From DATARH01 sp036273175 (GTDB taxonomy: Bacteria > Pseudomonadota > Alphaproteobacteria > ATCC43930 > CGMCC-115725), in contig DASUIE010000169.1 of NCBI GenBank assembly GCA_036273175.1, positions 1 through 18,305 of the forward strand: DNA of 18,305 nt, written 5' to 3'. The position numbers and the translations under genes are program-made. The stretch's first letter is position 1; each line of letters starts with the position of its first letter. The notes below the pieces were generated by a model that saw nothing but the letters and a program-made list of their open reading frames with translations, was not told the DNA's origin and did no database searches. This document shows, in pieces, positions 6,898-14,429 of the stretch.

Positions 6898-6917
6898 GAC
6901 CGCGTTTGGCGCGGATC
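6898..6917 (-). terminator. Small hairpin between yceD and rpmF, possible attenuator
   Basis: On the minus strand, immediately at the yceD stop, CCGCG-CCAAA-CGCGG forms a 5-bp stem that extends by two more pairs with a bulge. No T tract follows, so it is more likely an RNA processing or stability element than a full terminator. Confidence 0.25.
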
Positions 6918-7425
6918 AGGCCGATTCCGGAGGCTGCTTGAGGCGCGCGAGGACCGCGAACGGGCTCTCCTCTTCCGCCGCATCCCCCTCTTCCATCACC
7001 GCGCCCGGCGCTCGCGGGAACGGCGGCAGAAACAGCGAAAACTCCTGCGCCACCGCCTCGCCGATATCGATCGCGTCGCCGGCGAGCGGCTCGAAGGCGG
7101 GCTCGTCCGCGCTCTCGTCGGCATTCGCGGGCTCGGCCTCGGGCGGACCGTATTGCAGCGCGAACCGCTCCGCGAGCGTGCCCGGCACCGGCTCCAGCGA
7201 CACGACGCATTCCTGGATGAAAGCCGCCTCGATTTCAGCGGTCAGCAGCACCGTGCCGCCCGGCCGCTGTTCGAGCGCGACGCGCGCGGCGAGGCGGTCG
7301 AGCCCGAGGAGACCGAACCGGCTGGCAAGCGCGGCGCATTCCTCCGGGGTCGCGGCGATCTCCTGCTCGAACGGCACTGGCCCCAGCCGCGCGAGCGGCA
7401 CGAGGCGCGGGAACTCGGGCGTCAC
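6916..7425 (-). CDS. yceD: YceD/DUF177 family protein, 169 aa
   Basis: A conserved protein of the rpmF operon. YceD proteins are linked to 23S rRNA accumulation and ribosome assembly in other bacteria and plants; the biochemical role is not settled. The core block is AFIQECVVSLEPVPGTLAERFALQYGP, which carries the family's cysteine and VSLEPV hallmark. The C-terminus SPFAVLARLK is also typical. An acidic Glu/Ala-rich insert lies at about residues 100-130. The start is GTG at 7425; its first bases overlap the chaperone stop codon (GTGA, 4 nt), which indicates translational coupling. A gap of 102 nt separates it from rpmF. The usual association of yceD with rpmF supports the assignment. Confidence 0.9.
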   Translation of the reverse strand: MTPEFPRLVPLARLGPVPFEQEIAATPEECAALASRFGLLGLDRLAARVALEQRPGGTVLLTAEIEAAFIQECVVSLEPVPGTLAERFALQYGPPEAEPANADESADEPAFEPLAGDAIDIGEAVAQEFSLFLPPFPRAPGAVMEEGDAAEEESPFAVLARLKQPPESA

Positions 7426-7949
7426 GGCAGACCGAAATCGACGGCGCCGGCGAGCAGCGCCGCGGCCGGCCGATCGCGAAGCCGTGCGATTTCGGCGCGA
7501 AGATACGCTCCCATCCGCGCGACCTGGGCGTCATCCGCCGCAGCGTGTCCGAACAGATTGCGGCGCAGCGATGCGTGCAATTCGTCGTCGCCGCCACCGG
7601 CGAGGCCGCGCTCATAGGCGCTGATGCGGCCGTAAAACGCTTCCGCCATCTGCTTGATCTTGCGCCCGACACTGAGATCGCCGGTGCCGAGCTCCCGCAG
7701 CGACCGGTCGAAATCGACAAACATCGCATCGAAGAATCGCTGCCCGATCGCGGCGCCCTGGGCGTCTTCCGATTTGAGCCTGTGGAGGTAGAGGAAGGCG
7801 TGCAGGCAGATCAGCTCGAAGCGCCCGTCCAGCGTGTCCGGGATGCCGCACTCGGTGAAGAAAACCGGGCGCCGGGCGTGCTCCACGACACTTCGGTAGG
7901 CTGACGCCGCGGCCTCGCGGTCGGGATTGCGCCGGAATAGTCCGATCAT
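7422..7949 (-). CDS. Ubiquinol-cytochrome c chaperone (CBP3/UQCC1-like), 175 aa
   Basis: A chaperone that helps cytochrome b of the bc1 complex assemble at the inner membrane. The family block is GRFELICLHAFLYLHRLKSE, followed by AAIGQRFFDAMFVDFDRSLRELGTGDLSVGRKIKQMAEAFYGR, which is the core of the Pfam Ubiq_cyt_C_chap domain. Length of about 175 is typical of the bacterial form. Start choice: a TTG at 7985 extends the frame by 12 residues, but the ATG at 7949 gives MIGLFRRNPD, which resembles the family N-terminus. The gene heads the long minus-strand operon and is divergent from bamE, a neighbourhood repeated across alphaproteobacteria. Overlaps yceD by 4 nt. It implies an aerobic respiratory chain with a bc1 complex. 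Confidence 0.9.
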   Translation of the reverse strand: MIGLFRRNPDREAAASAYRSVVEHARRPVFFTECGIPDTLDGRFELICLHAFLYLHRLKSEDAQGAAIGQRFFDAMFVDFDRSLRELGTGDLSVGRKIKQMAEAFYGRISAYERGLAGGGDDELHASLRRNLFGHAAADDAQVARMGAYLRAEIARLRDRPAAALLAGAVDFGLP

Positions 7950-7975
7950 CGCTCTATCAACCGCCGCGCGAACCG

Positions 7976-8003
7976 TTGACAGCAATCCGGCCGCGACTAC
8001 AGT
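7976..8003 (+). promoter_or_regulatory. Sigma70-type promoter for bamE
   Basis: A perfect -35 TTGACA (7976-7981), a 16-nt spacer and TACAGT (7998-8003, four of six) lie in the divergent chaperone-bamE gap. Transcription would start near 8010. This position excludes the TTG at 7976 as the bamE start. Confidence 0.6.
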
Positions 8004-8062
8004 CTCGCCGCGACATGGGCTTCGCCCGCCGTGATTTCATCGCAAACAGGCCCTTCAATCCC

Positions 8063-8593
8063 ATGTTCCACCGAGTTCCCTGCGCAATCGCGATCGCCGG
8101 CGCCGTCGCCCTCGGCGGTTGCGCCGCGACGGTCGAGCAGCGCGGCAACCTGCCGCCGCCGGACCGGATCGCCGAAATCCATCCAGGCCTCACCAAGGAA
8201 CAGGTCGTCAAGATTCTCGGCACGCCGTCGAGCATGGGCGTCTTCAACGACAACTCCTGGTACTACATCAGCCGCAAGACGTCGCAGGTCTCGTTCTTCG
8301 AACCGGACGTGCTGGACCAGCAAGTCTTTATCGTCGCGTTCGACAATAACGGCGTCGTGCGCAATGTCGGCCACAAGACCGTCGCCGACGGCAAGGAGAT
8401 CGAGCCCGCGCCCGGCGCCACGCCGGCGCCCGGCCGCGAGCTGACCTTCCTCGAACAGATCATCGGCAATGTCGGCCGCTTCAACAAGGGCGGCGGAGGC
8501 GGCGGCAGCGGCGCCGGCGAGACCAGCACCACCGAGCGGCCGAACGGTCCTGTCCCCAACGCCATGCCCGGCGAGCCGGTGCCGCAGGACTGA
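8063..8593 (+). CDS. bamE: Outer membrane protein assembly lipoprotein BamE (SmpA/OmlA), 176 aa
   Basis: A periplasm-facing lipoprotein of the BAM complex, which inserts beta-barrel proteins into the outer membrane. From the ATG at 8063 the signal peptide runs MFHRVPCAIAIAGAVALGGC, with a lipobox ending in the lipidated Cys20. The SmpA/OmlA domain follows: DRIAEIHPGLTKEQVVKILG, then SWYYISRKTSQVSFFEPDVL and VFIVAFDNNGVVRNV. The last 55 or so residues are an unusual Gly- and Pro-rich tail (GRFNKGGGGGGSGAG...) absent from the short E. coli protein but common in alphaproteobacterial BamE. A start at 8015 is also possible: it lies about 5 nt beyond the predicted transcription start and adds 16 residues to the n-region. 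It is divergent from the chaperone operon and convergent with hppA. Confidence 0.92.
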   Translation: MFHRVPCAIAIAGAVALGGCAATVEQRGNLPPPDRIAEIHPGLTKEQVVKILGTPSSMGVFNDNSWYYISRKTSQVSFFEPDVLDQQVFIVAFDNNGVVRNVGHKTVADGKEIEPAPGATPAPGRELTFLEQIIGNVGRFNKGGGGGGSGAGETSTTERPNGPVPNAMPGEPVPQD

Positions 8594-8613
8594 CGCGGCC
8601 GGCGCTGTCGGGG

Positions 8614-10707
8614 TCAGTGGCTCCAGACCGCCAGTACCGCGAGCAACAGCAGCGCGACGATGTTGGTGATCTTGATCATCGGGTTGACCGCGGGCCCCGC
8701 GGTGTCCTTGTAGGGATCGCCAACGGTGTCGCCGGTTACCGCCGCCTTGTGGGCGTCGGAACCCTTGCCGCCGTGATGCCCCTCCTCGATGTATTTCTTG
8801 GCGTTGTCCCAGGCGCCGCCGCCCGAGGTCATCGAGATCGCGACGAAGAGCCCGGTTACGATCGTGCCGAGCAGCATCGCGCCGAGCGCCGCGAAGGCCG
8901 CGCTCTGTCCGGCGACCGCGCGAATGACGATGTAGAGCACGATCGGGGCCGCGACCGGGAGCAGCGACGGCACGATCATCTCGCGGATCGCCGCCCGGGT
9001 CAGCATGTCGACCGCCTTGCCGTAATCGGGCTTTGCCGTGCCCTGCATGATGCCGGGAATTTCGCGGAACTGCCGCCGCACCTCGTTGACCACCGAACCC
9101 GCCGCGCGGCCGACCGCCGTCATCCCGAGCGCTCCGAACAGGTACGGCAGGAGACCGCCGAGGAAGAGCCCGATCACGACATACGGGTCCTGGAGATTGA
9201 AGTGGACGTCCAGGTTCGGGAAATAGTGCTTGAGGTCCTCGGTATAGGCGGCGAACAGCACGAGCGAGGCGAGCCCCGCCGAGCCGATCGCATAGCCCTT
9301 GGTCACGGCCTTGGTGGTGTTGCCGACGGCGTCCAGCGCGTCGGTGGTCTTGCGCACCTCGGCCGGCAGGTCGGCCATCTCGGCGATGCCGCCGGCATTG
9401 TCGGTGACCGGGCCATAGGCGTCGAGCGCGACGATCATCCCGGCCAGCGCCAGCATCGTCGTCGCCGCCAGCGCGATGCCGAAGAGCCCGGCGATGATGT
9501 ACGACACGACGATGCCGATGCAGATCACCAGCACCGGCAACGCGGTCGCCTCCATCGACACGGCGAGACCCTGGATGACGTTGGTGCCATCGCCGGTGGT
9601 CGAGCTCTGCGCGATGCTGCGCACGGGGCGGTATTCGGTCGAGGTGTAGAACTCGGTGATCCAGACGATAAGACCGGTGACGACAAGGCCGACCACGGCG
9701 CAGCTCAGCACGTCGCAGCCGGTGATCGACGCCGTGCCCATCGGCATCCTGACCTGGAAGCCCATCGTCTCGCCGACCAGCGCGGCGATCGCGATGATCG
9801 ACAGGACGCCGGTCGCGATCAGCCCCTTGTACAGCGCCCGCATGATGCCGTTGCCGCTGCCGAGCCGGACAAAGAACGTGCCGATCACCGAGGCGACGAT
9901 GCATACCGCGCCGATCTCCAGCGGCAGCAGCAGCATCATGTCGCGCAGCGGGCCGGTGAAGAAGATCGCGGCGAGGAGCATCGTGGCGACGATCGTTACC
10001 GCGTAGGTCTCGAAAAGGTCTGCCGCCATGCCCGCGCAGTCGCCGACATTGTCGCCGACATTGTCGGCGATGACGGCGGGGTTGCGCGGGTCGTCCTCGG
10101 GGATGCCGGCCTCGACCTTGCCGACGATGTCGGCGCCGACATCGGCCCCCTTGGTGAAGATGCCGCCGCCGAGCCGCGCGAAGATCGAGATGAGCGACGC
10201 GCCAAAGCTCAGCGCGACCATCGATTCGAGAACCGGCCGCAGATCGTCGCCCGGAAGGGTCGCGCGCAGGATGCAGTAATAAATGCCGACCCCGAGGATG
10301 CCGAGCCCGACCACCAGCATCCCAGTGATCGCGCCGGCCTTGAAGGCGAGGTTGAGCCCGGCGCCGAGGCCCGAGCGGGCGGCCTGGGCGGTGCGCACGT
10401 TGGAGCGCACCGATACGTTCATGCCGAGATAGCCGGTCGCCCCGGACAGCACCGCGCCGATCAGGTAGCCGACCGCCACGCGCCAGCCGAGCGCCGCGCC
10501 CAGCACGATCAAAATCACCACCCCGACGATCGCGATCGTGCGGTACTGGCGGTTCAGATAGGCGTTGGCGCCGACTTGCACCGCGCCGGAAATTTCCTGC
10601 ATCCGCGCCGATCCGGCGTCGGCGGCAAGCACGCTGCGACTGGTGACGAGGCCATAGAGCAGCGCCAGGACGCCACAGGCGAAGATCAGATAAAAAGCCG
10701 CGGACAT
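8614..10707 (-). CDS. hppA: Membrane-bound K+-independent H+-pumping pyrophosphatase, 697 aa
   Basis: Couples pyrophosphate hydrolysis to proton pumping; an integral membrane enzyme of about 16 helices. The substrate/Mg site is complete: KGADVGADIVGKVEAGIPED, DDPRNPAVIADNVGDNVGD, and the C-terminal GGGAWDNAKKYIEEG with VTGDTVGDPYKDTAGPA. The selectivity site reads GNTTKAVTKGYAIG, with Lys466 and Thr469. Families needing potassium have Ala and Gly there, so this one belongs to the K+-independent proton pumps (established rule for the family). Length is normal. The ATG at 10707 is preceded by GAGGGG; the longer frame to 10752 adds a peptide unlike the family. It ends 20 nt from the convergent bamE stop. 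No partner operon genes. Confidence 0.96.
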   Translation of the reverse strand: MSAAFYLIFACGVLALLYGLVTSRSVLAADAGSARMQEISGAVQVGANAYLNRQYRTIAIVGVVILIVLGAALGWRVAVGYLIGAVLSGATGYLGMNVSVRSNVRTAQAARSGLGAGLNLAFKAGAITGMLVVGLGILGVGIYYCILRATLPGDDLRPVLESMVALSFGASLISIFARLGGGIFTKGADVGADIVGKVEAGIPEDDPRNPAVIADNVGDNVGDCAGMAADLFETYAVTIVATMLLAAIFFTGPLRDMMLLLPLEIGAVCIVASVIGTFFVRLGSGNGIMRALYKGLIATGVLSIIAIAALVGETMGFQVRMPMGTASITGCDVLSCAVVGLVVTGLIVWITEFYTSTEYRPVRSIAQSSTTGDGTNVIQGLAVSMEATALPVLVICIGIVVSYIIAGLFGIALAATTMLALAGMIVALDAYGPVTDNAGGIAEMADLPAEVRKTTDALDAVGNTTKAVTKGYAIGSAGLASLVLFAAYTEDLKHYFPNLDVHFNLQDPYVVIGLFLGGLLPYLFGALGMTAVGRAAGSVVNEVRRQFREIPGIMQGTAKPDYGKAVDMLTRAAIREMIVPSLLPVAAPIVLYIVIRAVAGQSAAFAALGAMLLGTIVTGLFVAISMTSGGGAWDNAKKYIEEGHHGGKGSDAHKAAVTGDTVGDPYKDTAGPAVNPMIKITNIVALLLLAVLAVWSH

Positions 10708-10735
10708 CGGCAAATTTCCCCTCAGGCAAGCGTAG

Positions 10736-10772
10736 AAAAAACCCGCCCGCAAACACCGCGCCCGTGGCGCGG
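10736..10772 (-). terminator. Possible hairpin and T tract between MFS gene and hppA
   Basis: On the minus strand, a 7-bp GC stem (CCGCGCC-ACG-GGCGCGG, 10772-10756) is followed, after 14 nt, by six Ts (10741-10736). The distance is longer than in a textbook terminator. It sits in the 134-nt gap after the MFS gene and just before hppA, and could stop MFS transcription or act as a leader structure for hppA. Confidence 0.25.
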
Positions 10773-10841
10773 CTGGGGGCAGGTCAGGGCCGGCGAACCA
10801 TGCCAGAAGAGCATGAAAGAGGCAACCGCACCTTCAGGTTG

Positions 10842-12089
10842 CTACAGCCCGGCATAGTGCGGGTCGGTGCGCTGCGTCTGCAACCACAGCCAGAACACCG
10901 CGGCTGCCGCGATGCACACCGCGGGGATCACCGCGTACTGCACGGTGCTCCAGCCGAACCCCGCCAGAAGCGCGCCCGACGAGAACGACGACACCATCGA
11001 GGTGCCGAAAATCGTGAAATCGTTGAATGCCTGTACCTTGGCCCGCTCCTCTGCGACATAGGTTCGGGTCAACAGCGTCGTCGCGCCGACGAAGAGGAAG
11101 TTCCAGCCGACCCCCAGCAGCATGTTCGCCGCCCAGAAATTTGCCTCGGCGATCCCGGCGAGATTGATCCCGCAGCAGACGAACAGCAGCGCGGCGCCCG
11201 TGCCCATCACGCGCACCAGTCCGAATCGGGCGATCAGGTGTCCGGTGAAAAAGCTCGGCGCGTACATGCCGAGAATGTGCCACTGGATCACCAGCGCCGC
11301 GTCGGGGAACTGAAAGCCGCAGCCGATCATCGCGATCGGCGTCGCGGTCATCACCAGCGACATGACGCCGTAGCCGATCATCCCCGACAAGAGGGCGACG
11401 ATAAAGATCGGCTGCGCGATAATCGTCGTCAGCGGGCGGCCCACCCCGCGCATCGCGGCGCGCGCCGGCGCAGGCGGCAGCCGCGTGAAATAAACCATTG
11501 CCGCGGCGGCGATTTGCAGGACCACGACGATCGCGAAGCAGCCGGCGAACAGCGCCGGGGCGAACAGGTCTCGCGACCATCGGGCGAGCTCCGGCCCGAA
11601 CGTGCCGGAGATGACGCCGCCGGCGAGCACCAGCGAGATCGCCTTCGAGCGGAAAGCCTCGTCCGCCGCCTCGGCCGCGGCAAAGCGGTATTGCTGGGCG
11701 AACCCGTTCGAGCTGCCGATCAGGAAGGTGCCGAGGCAGAACAGCGGAAACGACGCCGCCCAGCAGGCGAGGCCCGCGACCACTCCGCCGGTCGCGCCCA
11801 CCGCCGATCCGGTCCAGAAGCCGCCGCGCCGCCCGATCCGAGCCATCAGCAGCGCCGCGGGGATCGTCGCGCACATCATGCCGGTTTGCTGCAGGGCGAC
11901 CGGGAGCGTCGACAGCGCCTTGTCGGCCGCCAGCATGTTGCCGATGATCGCCGCCGTCGTCGCCAGGACGCTCATGCTGGTCATCGCCAGCGCCTGGCAC
12001 CCGGCGAGCATGAGGACGATTCGGCGGGAACCCGGCTGCGGCGCCGCGCCCGCGGCGGCCGGCTGCTGAACGGACATCCCCTGAACCAT
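10842..12089 (-). CDS. Major facilitator superfamily transporter, 415 aa
   Basis: An inner-membrane secondary transporter with about 12 predicted transmembrane helices. The MFS loop 2-3 region reads ALLMARIGRRGGFWTGSAVG, close to the family's GxLaDrxGRR signature. A hydrophilic central loop (RLPPAPARAAMRGVG) separates the two six-helix halves; the second-half counterpart is TGHLIARFGLVRVMGTG. It resembles the uncharacterised multidrug/sugar-efflux type MFS proteins found across alphaproteobacteria. The substrate cannot be inferred. Start ATG at 12089 is used; an internal ATG at 12077 (MSVQQPAAAG) is an equal alternative. It is divergent from pyrB with an 88-nt shared gap. Confidence 0.88.
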   Translation of the reverse strand: MVQGMSVQQPAAAGAAPQPGSRRIVLMLAGCQALAMTSMSVLATTAAIIGNMLAADKALSTLPVALQQTGMMCATIPAALLMARIGRRGGFWTGSAVGATGGVVAGLACWAASFPLFCLGTFLIGSSNGFAQQYRFAAAEAADEAFRSKAISLVLAGGVISGTFGPELARWSRDLFAPALFAGCFAIVVVLQIAAAAMVYFTRLPPAPARAAMRGVGRPLTTIIAQPIFIVALLSGMIGYGVMSLVMTATPIAMIGCGFQFPDAALVIQWHILGMYAPSFFTGHLIARFGLVRVMGTGAALLFVCCGINLAGIAEANFWAANMLLGVGWNFLFVGATTLLTRTYVAEERAKVQAFNDFTIFGTSMVSSFSSGALLAGFGWSTVQYAVIPAVCIAAAAVFWLWLQTQRTDPHYAGL

Positions 12090-12139
12090 AGGCCCCGCCG
12101 GCAGCGCGTCAATCCATTCAAGGCCGTTCCGCCCGCCGC

Positions 12140-12168
12140 TTGCCGCTCCCCTACCCCCTCCCTATGAT
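12140..12168 (+). promoter_or_regulatory. Predicted promoter for the pyrB-pyrC-plsY operon
   Basis: TTGCCG (12140-12145), a 17-nt pyrimidine-rich spacer and TATGAT (12163-12168, five of six) precede the pyrB ATG at 12178. Only 9 nt separate the -10 element from the ATG, and no Shine-Dalgarno is present, so the transcript may be leaderless. No attenuator or UMP-responsive leader can fit. Confidence 0.5.
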
Positions 12169-12177
12169 CCCCGGCTC

Positions 12178-13137
12178 ATGCGCGAACACGAATTTCGGCA
12201 CCGGCATCTCCTTGGCATCGAGGGGTTGACGCCGGACGACATCAACCATGTCCTCGACCTCGCGGACGGCTATGTCGAACTGAGCCGGCAGGCCGAGAAG
12301 AAGAAGGCGACGCTGCGCGGGCGCACGCTGATCAACTGCTTTTTCGAGAACTCGACCCGCACCCGCACCTCGTTCGAGGTCGCCGGCAAGCGGCTCGGCG
12401 CCGACGTCATCAACATGGCGGTCGCGGTCAGCTCGATGAAAAAGGGCGAGACGCTGATCGACACGGCGACGACCTTGAACGCGATGCACCCGGACGTGCT
12501 GGTCGTGCGCCATCCCGAATCGGGCGCCGTCCAGCTTCTCTCGGAAAAGGTCGATTGCGCGGTCATCAACGCCGGCGACGGCAGCCACGAACACCCGACC
12601 CAAGCCCTCCTCGACGCGCTGACGATCCGCCGCCGCAAAGGGAAGCTCGGCGGCCTCACCGTGGCGATCTGCGGCGACGTGCTGCACAGCCGGGTCGCCC
12701 GCTCGAACATCGCGCTCCTCAACGTGATGGGCGCGCGCGTGCGGGTGGTGGCGCCGCGCACCCTCCTCCCGGCCGCGATCGAGCGGCTCGGCGTCGAGGT
12801 CTTTCACGACATGGCCGAGGGGCTCAAGGGCGTCGACATCGTGATGATGCTGCGCCTGCAATTGGAGCGCATGCACGGCTCGTTCGTGCCGTCGACGCGC
12901 GAGTATTTCCACTTCTTTGGGCTCGATTACGACAAGCTCAAGATGGCCAAGCCCGACGCGCTGATCATGCATCCCGGCCCGATGAACCGCGGCGTCGAGA
13001 TCGGCAGCGAGATCGCCGACGACATCGACCGCAGCCTGATCCGCCAGCAGGTCGAGATGGGAGTCGCGGTGCGGATGGCCTGCCTCGAAATCCTCGGCCA
13101 GGATCGCGGCCAGGGCAACGGGCCGGCGATAAAATGA
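12178..13137 (+). CDS. pyrB: Aspartate carbamoyltransferase catalytic chain, 319 aa
   Basis: Second step of pyrimidine synthesis: joins carbamoyl phosphate and aspartate in the cytoplasm. The carbamoyl-phosphate loop is STRTRTSFE (Ser59-Thr64). Ser86/Lys89 in SSMKKGE supply the neighbouring subunit's active-site residues. HPTQALLD (His139-Gln142) and the aspartate loop MHPGPMNRGVEI complete the site. Length is normal for a class without PyrI; no regulatory chain is encoded here. The ATG at 12178 is the only reasonable start and fits the family N-terminus (HLLGIEGLT). The stop overlaps the pyrC start by 4 nt (ATGA), pointing to translational coupling and perhaps a physical complex, as in the PyrB-PyrC' holoenzymes of pseudomonads. 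Confidence 0.97.
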   Translation: MREHEFRHRHLLGIEGLTPDDINHVLDLADGYVELSRQAEKKKATLRGRTLINCFFENSTRTRTSFEVAGKRLGADVINMAVAVSSMKKGETLIDTATTLNAMHPDVLVVRHPESGAVQLLSEKVDCAVINAGDGSHEHPTQALLDALTIRRRKGKLGGLTVAICGDVLHSRVARSNIALLNVMGARVRVVAPRTLLPAAIERLGVEVFHDMAEGLKGVDIVMMLRLQLERMHGSFVPSTREYFHFFGLDYDKLKMAKPDALIMHPGPMNRGVEIGSEIADDIDRSLIRQQVEMGVAVRMACLEILGQDRGQGNGPAIK

Positions 13138-14429
13138 CCGGTGGGCAAATGACTGGCCGCAAGCAACTCTTTCGCAACGCGCGGCTGATCGACCCGGCGA
13201 GCGGCCGCGACGCGCCGGGAGACCTGCTGGTCGCCGGCGATTGCATCGCCGCGATCGGCCCCGGGCTGTCCGCCGAGGGCGGCGAGATCGTCGAGTGCGC
13301 CGGGCTGTGCCTCGCACCGGGGCTCGTGGACATGCGGGTCCAGCTCCGCGAGCCCGGCGCCGAACACATGGAATCGATCGAAAGCGGCGGACTGGCGGCG
13401 GCGGCGGGCGGGGTGACGGCGATGGTCGCGCTGCCCAATACCGAGCCGCCGGTCGATGACGTTTCGGTCGTCGAGTTCATCGCCCGGCGCGCCCGCGAGG
13501 CGCGGCTGGCCAAAATCCATACCTATGCCGCGGCGACCAAAGGCCTCGCCGGCAAGGAGCTGACCGAGATCGGGCTGCTCGCCGCGAACGGCGCGGTCGC
13601 GTTCACCGACGGGGTCAAGGCGATCTCCAACGCGCTCGTGATGCGCCGCGTCCTCGCCTATGCCCGCAGCTTCGAGCAGCTCGTGATCCAGCACCCCGAG
13701 GAGCCCCATCTCGGCGGCGCGGGCGAGGTTACCGAGGGCGAGACGGCGACGCGGCTCGGCCTCGCCGGGGTCACCCCGATGGCCGAGGTGATCATGCTCG
13801 AGCGCGATCTGCGGCTCGTCGAGATCACCGGGGCGCGCTACCATGCCGCCCATGTCTCGACCGAGGAGGGCATTGCCGCGATCCGGAAGGCGAAGGCGGG
13901 CGGGCTGATGGTGACCTGCGACACCGCCCCGCCCTATTTCGTGCTCAACGAGACCGCGATCGGCGACTACCGCACCTTCGCCAAGCTGTCGCCGCCGCTG
14001 CGCGAGGAAAGCGACCGCCAGGCCGTCGTCGCCGGTCTCGCCGACGGCACCATCGACGCGATCGCCAGCGACCATTCGCCGTGGGACCAGGATTCGAAGC
14101 GCCTGCCGTTTTCGTCGGCGGCCTGCGGTATCGTCGGGCTGGAGACGCTGTTGCCGCTCGCGCTGGAGCTTTATCACACCGGGCGGCTGAGCCTGATCGA
14201 GGTGCTGGGACGGATGACGGCAAACCCGGCCCGCATTCTCGGCCTCGATGCCGGACGGCTCGCGGTGGGCGCACCCGCCGATCTCGTACTGTTCGACCCC
14301 GACCTCTCCTGGCGCATCGTGCCCGACAATTTCCGCTCGAAATCGAAGAACGCGCCGTTCGACGGACGCCCGGTCAGAGGCCAGGTCATGCGGACGATCG
14401 TCGACGGTCGCACGATTTTCGAGCGATGA
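13134..14429 (+). CDS. pyrC: Dihydroorotase-like PyrC, HxH metal motif missing, 431 aa
   Basis: Amidohydrolase of the type I dihydroorotase family, third step of pyrimidine synthesis, or a non-catalytic partner of PyrB. The TIM-barrel hallmark PGLVDMRVQLREPG departs from the family's DxHxHxR: Arg68 and Gln70 stand where the two metal-binding histidines should be. Other positions are kept: Arg72, Asn102 (PNTEPP), Asp159 (VAFTDG), His187 (IQHPEE), His240 (AAHVST) and Asp313 (ASDHSPWD). So half the binuclear site is present. Several alphaproteobacteria and pseudomonad PyrC' (PyrX) proteins are known to lack these histidines and to support ATCase assembly without activity. Start: the ATG overlapping the pyrB stop (13134) is used; 13149 is an alternative. 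Ends in a 4-nt overlap with plsY. Confidence 0.9.
   Translation: MTGGQMTGRKQLFRNARLIDPASGRDAPGDLLVAGDCIAAIGPGLSAEGGEIVECAGLCLAPGLVDMRVQLREPGAEHMESIESGGLAAAAGGVTAMVALPNTEPPVDDVSVVEFIARRAREARLAKIHTYAAATKGLAGKELTEIGLLAANGAVAFTDGVKAISNALVMRRVLAYARSFEQLVIQHPEEPHLGGAGEVTEGETATRLGLAGVTPMAEVIMLERDLRLVEITGARYHAAHVSTEEGIAAIRKAKAGGLMVTCDTAPPYFVLNETAIGDYRTFAKLSPPLREESDRQAVVAGLADGTIDAIASDHSPWDQDSKRLPFSSAACGIVGLETLLPLALELYHTGRLSLIEVLGRMTANPARILGLDAGRLAVGAPADLVLFDPDLSWRIVPDNFRSKSKNAPFDGRPVRGQVMRTIVDGRTIFER

Noticed and set aside
10038..10072. Short direct repeat (ACATTGTCGCCG-like) in hppA
   Set aside because: It encodes the conserved DNVGDNVGD motif of all H+-pyrophosphatases, not a mobile or CRISPR repeat.
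7997..10756. A 919-residue minus-strand reading frame across hppA and bamE
   Set aside because: It is Arg/Gly-rich with no family motif, is in a different frame from hppA and covers bamE on the other strand. Long shadow frames are expected in this GC-rich DNA.
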